Assembly (NCBI RefSeq): GCF_963678165.1
Contig: NZ_OY782755.1
Span: 1,922,001-1,986,000, forward strand
Length of the DNA: 64,000 bases
Source: an uncultured Acetobacteroides sp.
Lineage (GTDB): Bacteria > Bacteroidota > Bacteroidia > Bacteroidales > ZOR0009
Reading direction: 5' to 3'
The notes under the pieces are model-generated. The model saw nothing but the letters and a program-made list of their open reading frames with translations, searched no databases and was not told the origin of the DNA. Shown piece by piece: positions 1-8,416 of the stretch; within the stretch, counting starts at the first letter, position 1; each line of letters starts with the position of its first letter. The translations under genes were made by a program, and so were the position numbers.

Positions 1-344
1 TTTCTCGGCCGATGTTCGGGTGGCAATATCGGAGGCCGGAACGTCGGATGCTACCATTCCCTTCGCCGCGTCGCCTACGCCGTAGCAGAAGAATCCCTTA
101 GCATCCTTTACCAGCTTGTAGCCATCGGCGCTTTCGGCCCAGTGAAGCGCGCCATCCCCTTTTAGCGAGAGCGTAACGGTTTTGCCGTCGGGCTGCTCGA
201 ACTTTACAGGATTGGGGTAGGCGGGTATCCCATGATCCTTTACTGCGTAGCGTGTTGGCCCGTTTTGCGCAAATGACGGTAACCATAGCGAGGAGAGTAC
301 AGTTAGGGCTGCAAATCCTTTGGCCAGTTTTATTAGGAGCATTA
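1..344 (-). CDS. Secreted M6-like metalloprotease, N-terminal part (cut by window edge)
   Basis: Only the first 114 or so codons lie in the window; the rest is off the left edge. The start is the ATG at 344, because the next upstream ATG (349) runs straight into a stop. Residues 1-26 form a signal peptide (short basic start, hydrophobic stretch, cleavage near SFAQ). The mature N-terminus has the pattern NPVKFEQPDGKTVTLSLKGD followed by a tryptophan and DGYKLVKD, which resembles the propeptide-side region seen in Bacteroidota M6-family (immune inhibitor A-like) secreted proteases and some other secreted proteins. The catalytic HExxH would lie outside the window, so the protease call is inference from this opening alone. 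Confidence 0.55.
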
Positions 345-534
345 CATTGACGGTTTTGAGTGTTAACCTAGTTCTATTGTCTGCTTGTGGCAGGTCTTTC
401 TCAAGCAATTCCTCGTTAAAAAGTGCTTTTTTAGGGAAAAGGTTGCTAAAGTAGCAATAATATTTAGAAGCGAAGCGGGCTGCCACAAGAAATTGAGGCC
501 AAATTAACATTTTAATTTGGGGTGCTATAATGCG

Positions 535-565
535 AAAAAAGGAGAGCCTGTAAGTTCTCCTTTTT
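535..565 (-). terminator. Terminator of the 585-1226 gene
   Basis: Inverted repeat AAAGGAGA / TCTCCTTT with a 10-base loop, with an A-run on the left that reads as a U-run on the minus strand, 20 bases past the stop of the minus-strand gene. Confidence 0.65.
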
Positions 566-584
566 ATATGCTTATGGGTTAATG

Positions 585-1226
585 CTACAGCTCGTCTACC
601 AGCCTCTTAAGGGCGGGCTTGCCTTCCAGCGCCAGTCCGGCAATGGTGCGCAGGTCTCGGCAGTAGGCCTGTAGTTCGTCGAATTCCTTATCGCGGTTGC
701 TGGTGGCGGTTACGGCCTCGGCGAACTCCTTTTCGTACTGGGCAACGAGCAGCCCGAGCTGCTTCACCTCGGCCAGCTTGTCGGCGTAGTCGGTAGGCTT
801 ACGCCCCACCAGCAACAGCGCGGCGGCGAGGTTGGGGTTGTTTATCAGGTTTTGGTACACCTCCATGCTGTCCTTCACCAGCTGGTTGGCGTTATCGGTT
901 TGCACCTGCTTGGGCAGCAGCTTGTCGAGTTCGGGATTGCTGCGGGCTGGTATGCGGAGCAGCTTGATGTCCTTACGGTAGAACTCCTCCACGTGGGCCC
1001 GCTGCTCCAGGTACTGCTTCGATGCCGCGTAGGCCTCACCCTGCTCCTTCTTCTGCTTCTCGAAGAACGATTCTATTGCCGTAAGCTTTGTGGTACCCCA
1101 GTCGAGGCGCTCGTCGGTGTAGCCGTACTTCTTTAGCTCTGTCCTGATTTCGGGATTGATGGTAATGGTGTTAATGGTGCTGCGGGTGCGCCCTAGTAGG
1201 GCCGATAGCGATTTCTTTTCTTTCAT
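585..1226 (-). CDS. Uncharacterised helical cytoplasmic protein
   Basis: A 213-residue protein with no signal peptide or membrane segment. It is rich in Lys, Glu, Leu and Ala with long predicted helices, and has short TxTxNP-like patches near the N-terminus. I do not recognise the family. It stands alone on the minus strand with its own terminator, and its upstream side (1327-1515) holds a 21-bp-period repeat array. The gene at 49562-50305 is similarly helical, unknown and preceded by a repeat array, but I see no convincing sequence identity between the two. Codon use is ordinary for the window, so this looks like a resident gene. Confidence 0.7.
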   Translation of the reverse strand: MKEKKSLSALLGRTRSTINTITINPEIRTELKKYGYTDERLDWGTTKLTAIESFFEKQKKEQGEAYAASKQYLEQRAHVEEFYRKDIKLLRIPARSNPELDKLLPKQVQTDNANQLVKDSMEVYQNLINNPNLAAALLLVGRKPTDYADKLAEVKQLGLLVAQYEKEFAEAVTATSNRDKEFDELQAYCRDLRTIAGLALEGKPALKRLVDEL

Positions 1227-1326
1227 TGTGCAAACAAGATTTAGTTGGTTTTTGTGAAAGTATTGAAAATATCTTTAAGTGCAATGCGTGTTGGGTGAAA
1301 AAAAATGGAAAATTATTCGGTTGCCT

Positions 1327-1515
1327 GTGAGTTTGGGTCCGGCGCTGCCAGTTTGGCGTAATCTGCGTGAGTTTACCGCTCCGTACCGTGAGTTAGCCAC
1401 CGATCGCTGCCAGTTTGGCGTAATCTGTGCGAGTTTGCCGTTCCTCCGCGCCAGTTTGTCGCTGCGCACCGCCAGTTTGGCGTTGCTCCAGGCGAGTTTG
1501 GGGTGCGCAACGTGA
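1327..1515. repeat. Intergenic 21-bp-period repeat array (array A)
   Basis: Nine degenerate units of 20-22 bases share the core AGTTTGGCGTnnnTC followed by GCG-rich bases. Units 2 and 5 are identical over about 22 bases and lie exactly three units (63 bases) apart. Several units contain the small palindrome CGCCA-GTT-TGGCG. Because 21 is a multiple of three, reading frames stay open across the array and give a meaningless 7-residue repeat. It lies between the start of the 585-1226 gene and the terminator at 1566-1589. Confidence 0.8.
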
Positions 1516-1565
1516 GTTGGCTCTTCCGATCGAGGGTTGGGCCGTGCGGAGTGTGGAAATAAAAA

Positions 1566-1589
1566 AAGCCGCCCCGGGTGGGGCGGCTT
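1566..1589 (-). terminator. Terminator of the nuclease/TonB operon
   Basis: Perfect stem AAGCCGCCCC / GGGGCGGCTT with loop GGGT, followed on the minus strand by a run of seven T. It sits 22 bases past the stop of the small lipoprotein gene, the last gene of the operon that begins at 7916. Confidence 0.85.
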
Positions 1590-1610
1590 CTTTACTCGTG
1601 TTCCGATTCC

Positions 1611-2165
1611 TTAGTTGATAACTTGGATGTCGTCGATGAAGAAGCGCACAGGTACGAGCGTTGCGTCAGTCGAAGACTTGGCTACCATTGGGGTTTCGAA
1701 CTTAATTTTTGAGGTTGCAGTTCCTTTGGTAAAGGTAACAGTCTTTTCTTCTAGCGTAGTTGCCGACTTATCTGCTACTACGTCAACGCTCTGGGTTTCG
1801 TCGCCCATGGATACAGTTAGCTTTGCATTAGCATACCATCCTTTTACCTTAAACTTAACGGTAACCTTGCCAGTGTTGGCTGATAGATCGAGCGCCTTAG
1901 TTTCTAGAGAGCCAGCCTTTGAGCTTGTGCCCAACTTAACAGCGCCAGCTGCTTGGTAAACGAGGGTGGCTGTAGGAAAATTGTCGGTAGCGGTCCAAAG
2001 ATCAGCACCAGCATCAGTTGCGGTACCTTTTGTAGCAGTTGCAAAATCCTCAGTAATAACAACCTTAGGTTCGGTTGTTTTTGGAGAATCATTGTCATCA
2101 TCCTTCGAGCAAGAAGCGAAGGCCGCCATGGCGCAAAGGCCAAGTACAAATAGCTTTGTCTTCAT
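1611..2165 (-). CDS. Small outer-membrane-type lipoprotein, last gene of the nuclease locus
   Basis: The start is set at the ATG at 2165, because from there the protein opens with a lipoprotein signal (MKTKLFVLG, then lipobox FASC with Cys at residue 18) followed by an acidic SKDDDND linker typical of surface-exposed Bacteroidota lipoproteins; the in-frame ATG 45 bases upstream would bury this signal. The roughly 184-residue product continues as a beta-rich domain ending FFIDDIQVIN, a pattern common in choice-of-anchor or carbohydrate-binding-like jelly rolls. No catalytic motif is visible. It follows the DUF5689 gene by 71 bases and ends at a strong terminator, so it is probably the operon's last gene and a surface accessory or binding component. 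Confidence 0.8.
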   Translation of the reverse strand: MKTKLFVLGLCAMAAFASCSKDDDNDSPKTTEPKVVITEDFATATKGTATDAGADLWTATDNFPTATLVYQAAGAVKLGTSSKAGSLETKALDLSANTGKVTVKFKVKGWYANAKLTVSMGDETQSVDVVADKSATTLEEKTVTFTKGTATSKIKFETPMVAKSSTDATLVPVRFFIDDIQVIN

Positions 2166-2236
2166 TTTTCTTAGTTTTTTGTGGGTTGTAAATAATATAG
2201 TGTTTATCACTACGGTATTTCGTGGTGTAAAAATAG

Positions 2237-3718
2237 CTAATCTTTTACGACATCCTTAGTGTTTCGAAGAATTAGCTGCCATTTTCCGTCAAATTTTGTC
2301 AGAATTGCCGTTATGGTAACGTGTCCCGAAGGTAGTTTTTCGTTGGCAAAGGTGGCGTAGTTGCTGGTGTACACGATGATCGAATTGCCGTTATCGTCCT
2401 TCATCTCCTCCGAGGTTGGCTTGTTGTTTGAAACGTAGTAGCTAACATCTCCATTGGTAAACTTCATGTTGCTTAGGGTGATTAGCTTTCCGTTCATATC
2501 GTCGGTGAGTTCTGCAATGGTGGTTGCAAGTGGTGCAATAGGGGTGATGGCAGCCTGCTTGGTAAAGATGTGGCTGCTGGCAGTTGCATCTTCCATTTGG
2601 CCAATATTGCCGTTGTAGCTGGCGCCAAGCTCTATGTTACCATTCGAATTACCGATGTATAGATCTCTACATTCGATGAAGATTTCCTGCCCAACTGGGT
2701 ATGAGTTGAATAGACCTTTGGCGTTTATGTTAACCGCTATGGCTCCGCTCTGGTCTTGGATGTAGAGTTTTTTGTAAATATTGCCTGATTCGTCCGAGGC
2801 CGTTACAACACCTTTTACCACCATGTTGCTCTGAATTAGCTGTAGTTTGCTGTTGCACGTAGCCTTTAGTTGGCTAATGGTATGGGTTGCCTCGCCTTGG
2901 TAAACAGGAGGGGTGGTTACGCTAGCATCAAAGGTGCCAACGTCATTTTTATCCCTAATGATGAGCTGCCACTTGCCATTGTAGGCGGATAGGATGGCGG
3001 TAATGGTGCCGAGCCCTTTGGGGAGCAGCTCCTGCGAGAAGCGAGCGTATCCGCTGGTGTAGATGATTCCCTTAGCTCCCTTCAAGTCAGTAAAGGCCTG
3101 CTCGGTGGGGTACTGTGAGCTCTTGTCTGCGTACTTCTCCTTTCCTCCATTGGTGAAGAATACTTTTAGGGAGACAACCTTGTCGAGCATGCTGTTGTTT
3201 AGCTCAGACAAGGAGTTAACCGCAATGGGGGTAACCACCTTGTTGGGCGTTCCATTCTTAAATATGTGCGCCATGGCAACAACCTGTGGCATGCGTCCAA
3301 TAGCATCCACCCCATTTTTTTTGTAAGGGAAGCCCAACTGAAGCACTCCACCGTACTTGCCGACGTATAGCCCCTTGCACTCGATGTAGATCTCTTGGCC
3401 TACCTTAAACTGGGTGTACAGGCTGGTTGCATCCAGCGAGATTTCGAGCCCGCCAGTTTCGTCCTGCAGGTAGAGCTTCTTGTAGATGTTGCCCGACTCG
3501 TCGGTGGCGTTTACTACACCTTTAAGTATTACAGGATCGGTGATCTGCTTAAAGTCGTAGTTGTATGTGCTCTTAAATTGAGCAATGGTTAGGGTTGCCG
3601 CCTTTTCGTACTTGTACTCCTTTACGGTTGGCTCGTCGAACTCGGGCGTACACCCCGAAAGCCCAGACAGAAAGCCGCATAGGACGGTAAGTATTATGGA
3701 AAATTGTTTTGTTTTCAT
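2237..3718 (-). CDS. Lipoprotein with two tandem DUF5689 (OB-fold-like) domains
   Basis: A 493-residue lipoprotein (lipobox LSGC, Cys 23). It consists of two copies of the same domain, at about residues 40-262 and 275-493; both open with a TIxQ(F/L)K motif and carry the pattern KGVVxAxDESGNIYKKLYxQD. This is the DUF5689 family, which is predicted to adopt an OB-like fold and is found beside or fused to secreted nucleases in Bacteroidota. OB folds often bind nucleic acid, so a surface nucleic-acid-binding role beside the TonB receptor is a reasonable inference, not shown by the sequence. The gene starts 14 bases after the TonB receptor stop, so the two are surely co-transcribed. Confidence 0.88.
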   Translation of the reverse strand: MKTKQFSIILTVLCGFLSGLSGCTPEFDEPTVKEYKYEKAATLTIAQFKSTYNYDFKQITDPVILKGVVNATDESGNIYKKLYLQDETGGLEISLDATSLYTQFKVGQEIYIECKGLYVGKYGGVLQLGFPYKKNGVDAIGRMPQVVAMAHIFKNGTPNKVVTPIAVNSLSELNNSMLDKVVSLKVFFTNGGKEKYADKSSQYPTEQAFTDLKGAKGIIYTSGYARFSQELLPKGLGTITAILSAYNGKWQLIIRDKNDVGTFDASVTTPPVYQGEATHTISQLKATCNSKLQLIQSNMVVKGVVTASDESGNIYKKLYIQDQSGAIAVNINAKGLFNSYPVGQEIFIECRDLYIGNSNGNIELGASYNGNIGQMEDATASSHIFTKQAAITPIAPLATTIAELTDDMNGKLITLSNMKFTNGDVSYYVSNNKPTSEEMKDDNGNSIIVYTSNYATFANEKLPSGHVTITAILTKFDGKWQLILRNTKDVVKD

Positions 3719-3732
3719 TTTACTGTGGCTGT

Positions 3733-6399
3733 TTAGAATTTGTATCCAATGTTAAGGAAGAAGTTCACCCCTTGCAGGTAGAAGTACTTGCTAGGGAACT
3801 TGGTTGCGCTTCCATCGGTGTCGTATCTACCCTGCTCGAATCCGCCGGTCTTAATATCCTTGTCGTTAAGGATGTTTTGAACCGATAGGTTGATGTTGAG
3901 CGATGTTCTGTTCTTGAAGTAGATCAGCTTGCCGATGGAGGCATCCCATACAATGCTGCTGTTGAACTTCTCTTGAGCCGAAAATTGAGGAATTTTGGTG
4001 AGTACCGCTTTCTCCTTACGAACAGGAGTCAGGTCCACGTAGTTGTTGTCGTAGTAGTTTACGTTGGTATCGAAGAACCACATCGAAGGGTGGAAGTAGC
4101 TGGCGGTAAAGCTAAGCGCCGTTTGAGGTTGTCCGCTCACCTTGTAGCCGTCGTAGAACACGGTTTGTTGGGTGTCCTGGGTACTTCCGTTTTCGTAGCT
4201 GGTTGTCCCTTTGGGGTTGTTGGTGTAGGTGTACTGCCCAACATTGCCGATGAACTCGAGCGTAATTCTGGAGGTTACCTTCGACGATAGCCCAACTTCA
4301 ACACCCTTATGCTCCTTGTCAACACCGGTTAGGATGTAGTTAACAAAGGTTTGGTATCCGTCGTGGTAGAAGTTGCTGATCTCAATTTGGTCCTTAAATA
4401 CGGTGTAGTATCCGGAAACGCGTCCTCGTACAATCCCGAAGTTGAACATGTAGCCTAAGTCGGTCGACATGATCTTGCCATTCTTCATATCCGGAATGCT
4501 GGTATCCTTAATACGGGGCGATACGTAGGCGTTGTAGGCAAGTGGCGAACGGGTTTCGTAAAGGGCGTTTAGCACAACGAAGTTTTTGCCGTTGAGCTTG
4601 TAAAGCGCGTTAACCTTACCCGAGATGTCGTTGAAGTTATGGGTAGCACCCTTTCCGTACGAATCGTTGATGGCACGGCCATTCTGCATGTTACCCTTGC
4701 GGTAGAACGAGTTAAAGGTGTACTTTACACCAGCCGACATCTCCCACTTTTGGTAGTTCAGGTTCCCTTGGAACCAGCCGTTGGCCGAAGTTGAGTGAAG
4801 ATCGTAGTCGAAGCCAAAGGTATCGTCAGCGCCAACCTTGCGGTTGGGGTTTTTTAGGTTGTTTTGGAGCATATCTGGCTTGTCGGGGAAGTCGCGTTCG
4901 GCAAACTGGTCGATATCTAGCCAGTACTTGCCACCAAGTAGGTCGTTGATGGTTTTGTAGTGCGAGCCAACATAGCTACGGGCCTCAAGGCCGCCAATCA
5001 TGGTTAGGTTGTCGGTAACTTTGCTGTTGAGCGAGGTGTTAAAGGTTAAATCCTTAAAATCGCTATGCACATCTTCTAGGATATACACCGATCGTAGATC
5101 ACCTCCTTGGGCTCTGTTGATGTCGTACATGTTATCCCAGTCGATTTGGCTGGTCGATTTATTGGTTAGCCACGATTGCTTAACGGCATCGGCTGATTCG
5201 TCTGTAAAGTAGCTAGGTAACTTCCTGTAGTAATCAGGACGTGGATCTTGCGCATTATACCAGTTTAATCCGCTCTTCTTGTATTGGCTAATACGTCCAG
5301 CAATACCTGCATTGAAGGTGGTCTTAGGGCTAATCTTCCACTCGTAGGAGAGGAGTAGGGTTGGCTCAAACGATTTTACCACGCGAGCGTTACGCTTATC
5401 CCCATTTTGGTATCCCCAGTTGGGGTTGTAGAGGTTGTCGCCGGTTAGGTCGTAGACCTCCTGCACGCTACCAGCGCTGGTGCCTCTTTCGGTAGGCGAA
5501 CCAAAGGTGGTAATGGATAGGCTATGGCGGCTGTTAAAGACTTTCTCGGCGCTAAGCAAGTATGCCCAGCTGTTGTAGTAGGTACCTTCTATGTTACCCT
5601 CCTTGGCCCAACGTTGCGAGCCCGAGGCGGTGAATGCCCATCCGTTTTTCAGGATACCCGTAGAGTAGGAGGCCATAGCGCGGGTGGTGTAGGCCCTGTT
5701 GGTAAATGCAAGGCTAGCCTTCGATCCCATAGACTGGTGGCTTGGCCTTAAGTCTATGTTTGAGGCACCACCAATATTGCCATACGAGTAAGGAGTCATC
5801 TCTAGTCCGTTTCCGGCATCCCTATTTCTAAAGGCATCGTTTAGTCCGCCAATGGAGGAGTACTGGAAGTTGCCTCTTTCGGTACCGTTAAAGTTGATAC
5901 CGTTAATATAGGTGGTAAAGTTGTCTTGGTCGTAGCCGCGCAGGTTAAAGCGCATGGCGCCAAACTTAAACCCAAAGTTGGTGAAGTAAACATCGTCGGA
6001 GGAGGCCAGCAGCGAGGATACGTTTTGTGCGCCTCCCTCGTCGTCGGCAACCTCAGTTTCGTCGAGCACAAGCGCCGTTCCGTCCTGCGTACTTGCCAGC
6101 TGAACCGAAATCTCGCCCAGATCAACCATCTGGTCCATGTTTACATTTACGTCAACCGTTTGACTTACAATTTGAGGAGCTGTAATAGAAACAGTTCCAT
6201 TGCCTGGAAGTAAATTGCTTAACTCGAAAATACCATCAGAGTTGGTGGTGGTGCTTGCACCTGTTGTGGTTTTAATGGTTACGCCAGCAACACCTTTTCT
6301 GGTTTTCGAATCAACAATCCTTCCTTTTATAACGCTACCATCAGCCATCGCACTAAGCGATACGAATAGCGAAATAATCAGGGTGATTACCATTCTCAT
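3733..6399 (-). CDS. TonB-dependent outer-membrane receptor with carboxypeptidase-regulatory N-domain
   Basis: An 888-residue protein. Residues 1-19 are a signal peptide (cleavage after AMA). Residues 24-100 are a carboxypeptidase regulatory-like beta-sandwich (GRIVDSKTRKGVAGV then NSDGIFELSNL), the usual N-terminal extension of Bacteroidota receptors. A plug domain follows (about 110-215, with MRFNLRGYDQDNFTTYINGI), then a beta-barrel ending in an aromatic residue (NIGYKF). There is no SusD-like partner beside it; the neighbours are a secreted endonuclease upstream (42-base gap) and the DUF5689 lipoprotein downstream (14-base gap). From this context the imported ligand is more likely an oligonucleotide or nucleoside product than a glycan, but this is inference. 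Confidence 0.92.
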   Translation of the reverse strand: MRMVITLIISLFVSLSAMADGSVIKGRIVDSKTRKGVAGVTIKTTTGASTTTNSDGIFELSNLLPGNGTVSITAPQIVSQTVDVNVNMDQMVDLGEISVQLASTQDGTALVLDETEVADDEGGAQNVSSLLASSDDVYFTNFGFKFGAMRFNLRGYDQDNFTTYINGINFNGTERGNFQYSSIGGLNDAFRNRDAGNGLEMTPYSYGNIGGASNIDLRPSHQSMGSKASLAFTNRAYTTRAMASYSTGILKNGWAFTASGSQRWAKEGNIEGTYYNSWAYLLSAEKVFNSRHSLSITTFGSPTERGTSAGSVQEVYDLTGDNLYNPNWGYQNGDKRNARVVKSFEPTLLLSYEWKISPKTTFNAGIAGRISQYKKSGLNWYNAQDPRPDYYRKLPSYFTDESADAVKQSWLTNKSTSQIDWDNMYDINRAQGGDLRSVYILEDVHSDFKDLTFNTSLNSKVTDNLTMIGGLEARSYVGSHYKTINDLLGGKYWLDIDQFAERDFPDKPDMLQNNLKNPNRKVGADDTFGFDYDLHSTSANGWFQGNLNYQKWEMSAGVKYTFNSFYRKGNMQNGRAINDSYGKGATHNFNDISGKVNALYKLNGKNFVVLNALYETRSPLAYNAYVSPRIKDTSIPDMKNGKIMSTDLGYMFNFGIVRGRVSGYYTVFKDQIEISNFYHDGYQTFVNYILTGVDKEHKGVEVGLSSKVTSRITLEFIGNVGQYTYTNNPKGTTSYENGSTQDTQQTVFYDGYKVSGQPQTALSFTASYFHPSMWFFDTNVNYYDNNYVDLTPVRKEKAVLTKIPQFSAQEKFNSSIVWDASIGKLIYFKNRTSLNINLSVQNILNDKDIKTGGFEQGRYDTDGSATKFPSKYFYLQGVNFFLNIGYKF

Positions 6400-6440
6400 A
6401 ATTCGTGCTATTTTGATTTTAATTTGATTTTATTCGTTTT

Positions 6441-7916
6441 CTACTTCGCTGTCATGTAGATGTACTTAAAGCCTTTTGCTTTCGATACAACTTTAATTGT
6501 TGAGTTGCCCCATATCATGTCAATAAATTCGGGGTGGTCTACGTATGGGTTGCGATTATTTTGAAATGCCTCCGCTTCTTTGTTCCTGTCAATTTCTTTT
6601 TGGCTAACTGGGTCATTTTTGCTCCATCGGAGGAACATGTTGATGGCCCATTTGTCGAGTCCTAAGCTGGTTTTGGAATCGAAAATTTCTTCTCCATTTC
6701 CCTCGAACTTACTTAGCTCCTTCGCGTATCGGGTAACAAAGTAGAGGTATATGCGTGCAATGTCTCCTTTATAGGCATCAATAGGTTCAAAAACAGTGCT
6801 CGAAGTACCTAAGTCTGATTTGGCTTTACCCAGCTTGCTCCCATTTTTCGATGTCCAAGATGCCGAACCAACTTCACCAAATGGCCAGTTGTTTCGCATG
6901 CCATTTACTTTCCCATCGGTAGGTAGAATGTGAAGGTAGTCGGATACCATTGGACTTGCCTCCTTAAACCAGCTTTGAGGAATGCAGTGCTCCCTATTGA
7001 AGCAATCTCCCTCTTTTTGGTAGTTGCCACAACGATCTTGATCGGGTTGAAAGTAGTAGGGGGGAGTCGTGCCTGGAGTATCCGAGTAAACATCCCATAT
7101 TGCACCTGTTCCATCAGGTCTTATGTCTCCAACTTTGTAAGCAGTATAAAGGGCACCGTAGGTTTGTGTCTTATATCCGGTAGATATAATGGTGGTTAAT
7201 GCTTCCTTTAGTTCAATGCCAGTTTTTCCCGATGCATTCTGGTAGTATCCTGTATAGTTTCCTGCTGTGTTTTCCTCCGGTAGGTTAACGTAAACCATTA
7301 GCTTAGATGCTGGAGCAATGCTAGCATCTGCTGCTGCAATGGTACGATCAACAGTCTTCTTAACCCCTTTACTGTCGGTGTAGTTGGTGATTATGGTGAG
7401 TGGCCCTGCCGCAAAGTATCCCAACCGGCTCTCGTTGCTAAGGAATGTAAGCGAACCTTGAGGATCTGTTATTGTGGTCGAATAGTTTGTTGCCTCAGCT
7501 TTAAACTTGTCGGAATAGCTTACACCAATGCTGAAGTTGGTCTGCTTTAGGTTGATATTTACCTTGCTGGTGGAACTAGATGATACTGTTGTTGTGCTTG
7601 TCCCTGCGTACAGAGGCCTATCAAAAAGTGGTTTTTTCTTATTGGTAGGTACAGCACTTACTTCATATTCCCCTATTGGAAGCGTAATTCCACTACTAGG
7701 AATCTTTGCAGTTTCGCTATAGCTTGTAACTACATCTCCCGATGCTTTTCTAATTTCCAAGGATAGGCTATCCGGAATATTCCCTGTTGCTTCAGGAGTA
7801 ATGCTTACTGAAATGGCCCCATTTTGTGGAGCATTATCGTCATTTTTATCGAGATTGCATCCTCCGATAAAAAATGCCAGAGATAAGATCCCTAGCAGTC
7901 TGAAGTTAATCCTCAT
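6441..7916 (-). CDS. Secreted lipoprotein endonuclease I with N-terminal DUF4493-like domain
   Basis: A 491-residue protein with a lipoprotein signal (Cys 20, FFIGGC). Residues 35-215 resemble DUF4493 (beta-rich, with motifs for GEY.VSAVP and a serine/threonine-rich strand). Residues 220-490 are an endonuclease I domain of the PF04231 type: YYQNASGK opening, then NREHCIPQSWF at 307-317 with the presumed catalytic His 310, then DYLHILPTDGKVNGMRNN and PFGEV. Members cut DNA (some also RNA) outside the cell or in the periplasm. It is the first gene of a minus-strand operon with the TonB receptor, the DUF5689 lipoprotein and a small lipoprotein. The lipid anchor suggests that the enzyme is held at the cell surface. 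Confidence 0.9.
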   Translation of the reverse strand: MRINFRLLGILSLAFFIGGCNLDKNDDNAPQNGAISVSITPEATGNIPDSLSLEIRKASGDVVTSYSETAKIPSSGITLPIGEYEVSAVPTNKKKPLFDRPLYAGTSTTTVSSSSTSKVNINLKQTNFSIGVSYSDKFKAEATNYSTTITDPQGSLTFLSNESRLGYFAAGPLTIITNYTDSKGVKKTVDRTIAAADASIAPASKLMVYVNLPEENTAGNYTGYYQNASGKTGIELKEALTTIISTGYKTQTYGALYTAYKVGDIRPDGTGAIWDVYSDTPGTTPPYYFQPDQDRCGNYQKEGDCFNREHCIPQSWFKEASPMVSDYLHILPTDGKVNGMRNNWPFGEVGSASWTSKNGSKLGKAKSDLGTSSTVFEPIDAYKGDIARIYLYFVTRYAKELSKFEGNGEEIFDSKTSLGLDKWAINMFLRWSKNDPVSQKEIDRNKEAEAFQNNRNPYVDHPEFIDMIWGNSTIKVVSKAKGFKYIYMTAK

Positions 7917-8416
7917 ATTCGTTAAACTTGCTTTGTTTCTCTATTTCAGATGATTTTAAACTTTTATTATTCCTTGTTCTGCAGGTTTTAGTTTCCAAAA
8001 TGGACAACTAAAAAGTGAAGAGGAAAAGGCCATGAAGGTATAAAAAAATGTGGAAGAGTTAATTTTAAGAAAAAAATATTTATTCATTTTTTTAAGGTTA
8101 ATTTTTAGGGTGCAATGCGTAACATTGCAGATTGTAGTTACTCAGCAAAGAGGTATAGAAATACAGAGGCGCACTAAGATGAATAAAAGGATTTTGCTAA
8201 TTCTTGACGTGTGAAAAAGGGTGGTACTAAGCAACCGAATGTTGCCCTCTGTGCTCCCCATAGATTAGTTGTCCTTTGTTTTTAAGCGTTAAGCATGAAA
8301 GAATAATTTTGAAACTCTGTGCTTCTGTGTTGATATTTTAAAGTACACTAGCATAGTCTACCTTAATAAGGTAGCTGAACAGCTACATCTAATTGTTAAT
8401 TATTGATTCTTCTGAG
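7917..8416. other. Divergent intergenic region between two secreted nuclease genes
   Basis: This 500-base AT-rich stretch has no credible ORF. It must hold the promoters of both the minus-strand operon and the plus-strand nuclease, but I see no clean TAnnTTTG box on either strand. It contains a 7-bp inverted repeat TGCAATG-CGTAA-CATTGCA at 8111-8129. The part from about 8139 to 8340 (ACAGAGG near the left end, CTCTGTGCTTCTGTG near the right) resembles a decayed inverted-repeat element, though that is uncertain. Confidence 0.5.
8358..8386. promoter_or_regulatory. Two overlapping palindromes upstream of the NUC1-type nuclease
   Basis: CTACCTT-AAT-AAGGTAG (8358-8374) overlaps GTAGCT-GAAC-AGCTAC (8371-8386). 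Both stems are perfect and share the GTAG bases, so as RNA they are mutually exclusive. They end 30 bases before the start codon of the nuclease at 8417. They could be an operator or an alternating RNA structure; no regulator is identified. Confidence 0.45.

Noticed and set aside
1279..1618. Plus-strand ORFs over array A
   Set aside because: Same reason: 21-base period keeps frames open; the codons give no recognisable protein.
8139..8340. Possible decayed insertion element between the nucleases
   Set aside because: The ACAGAGG/CTCTGTG ends suggest an inverted repeat, but the match is too poor to call without other copies to compare.
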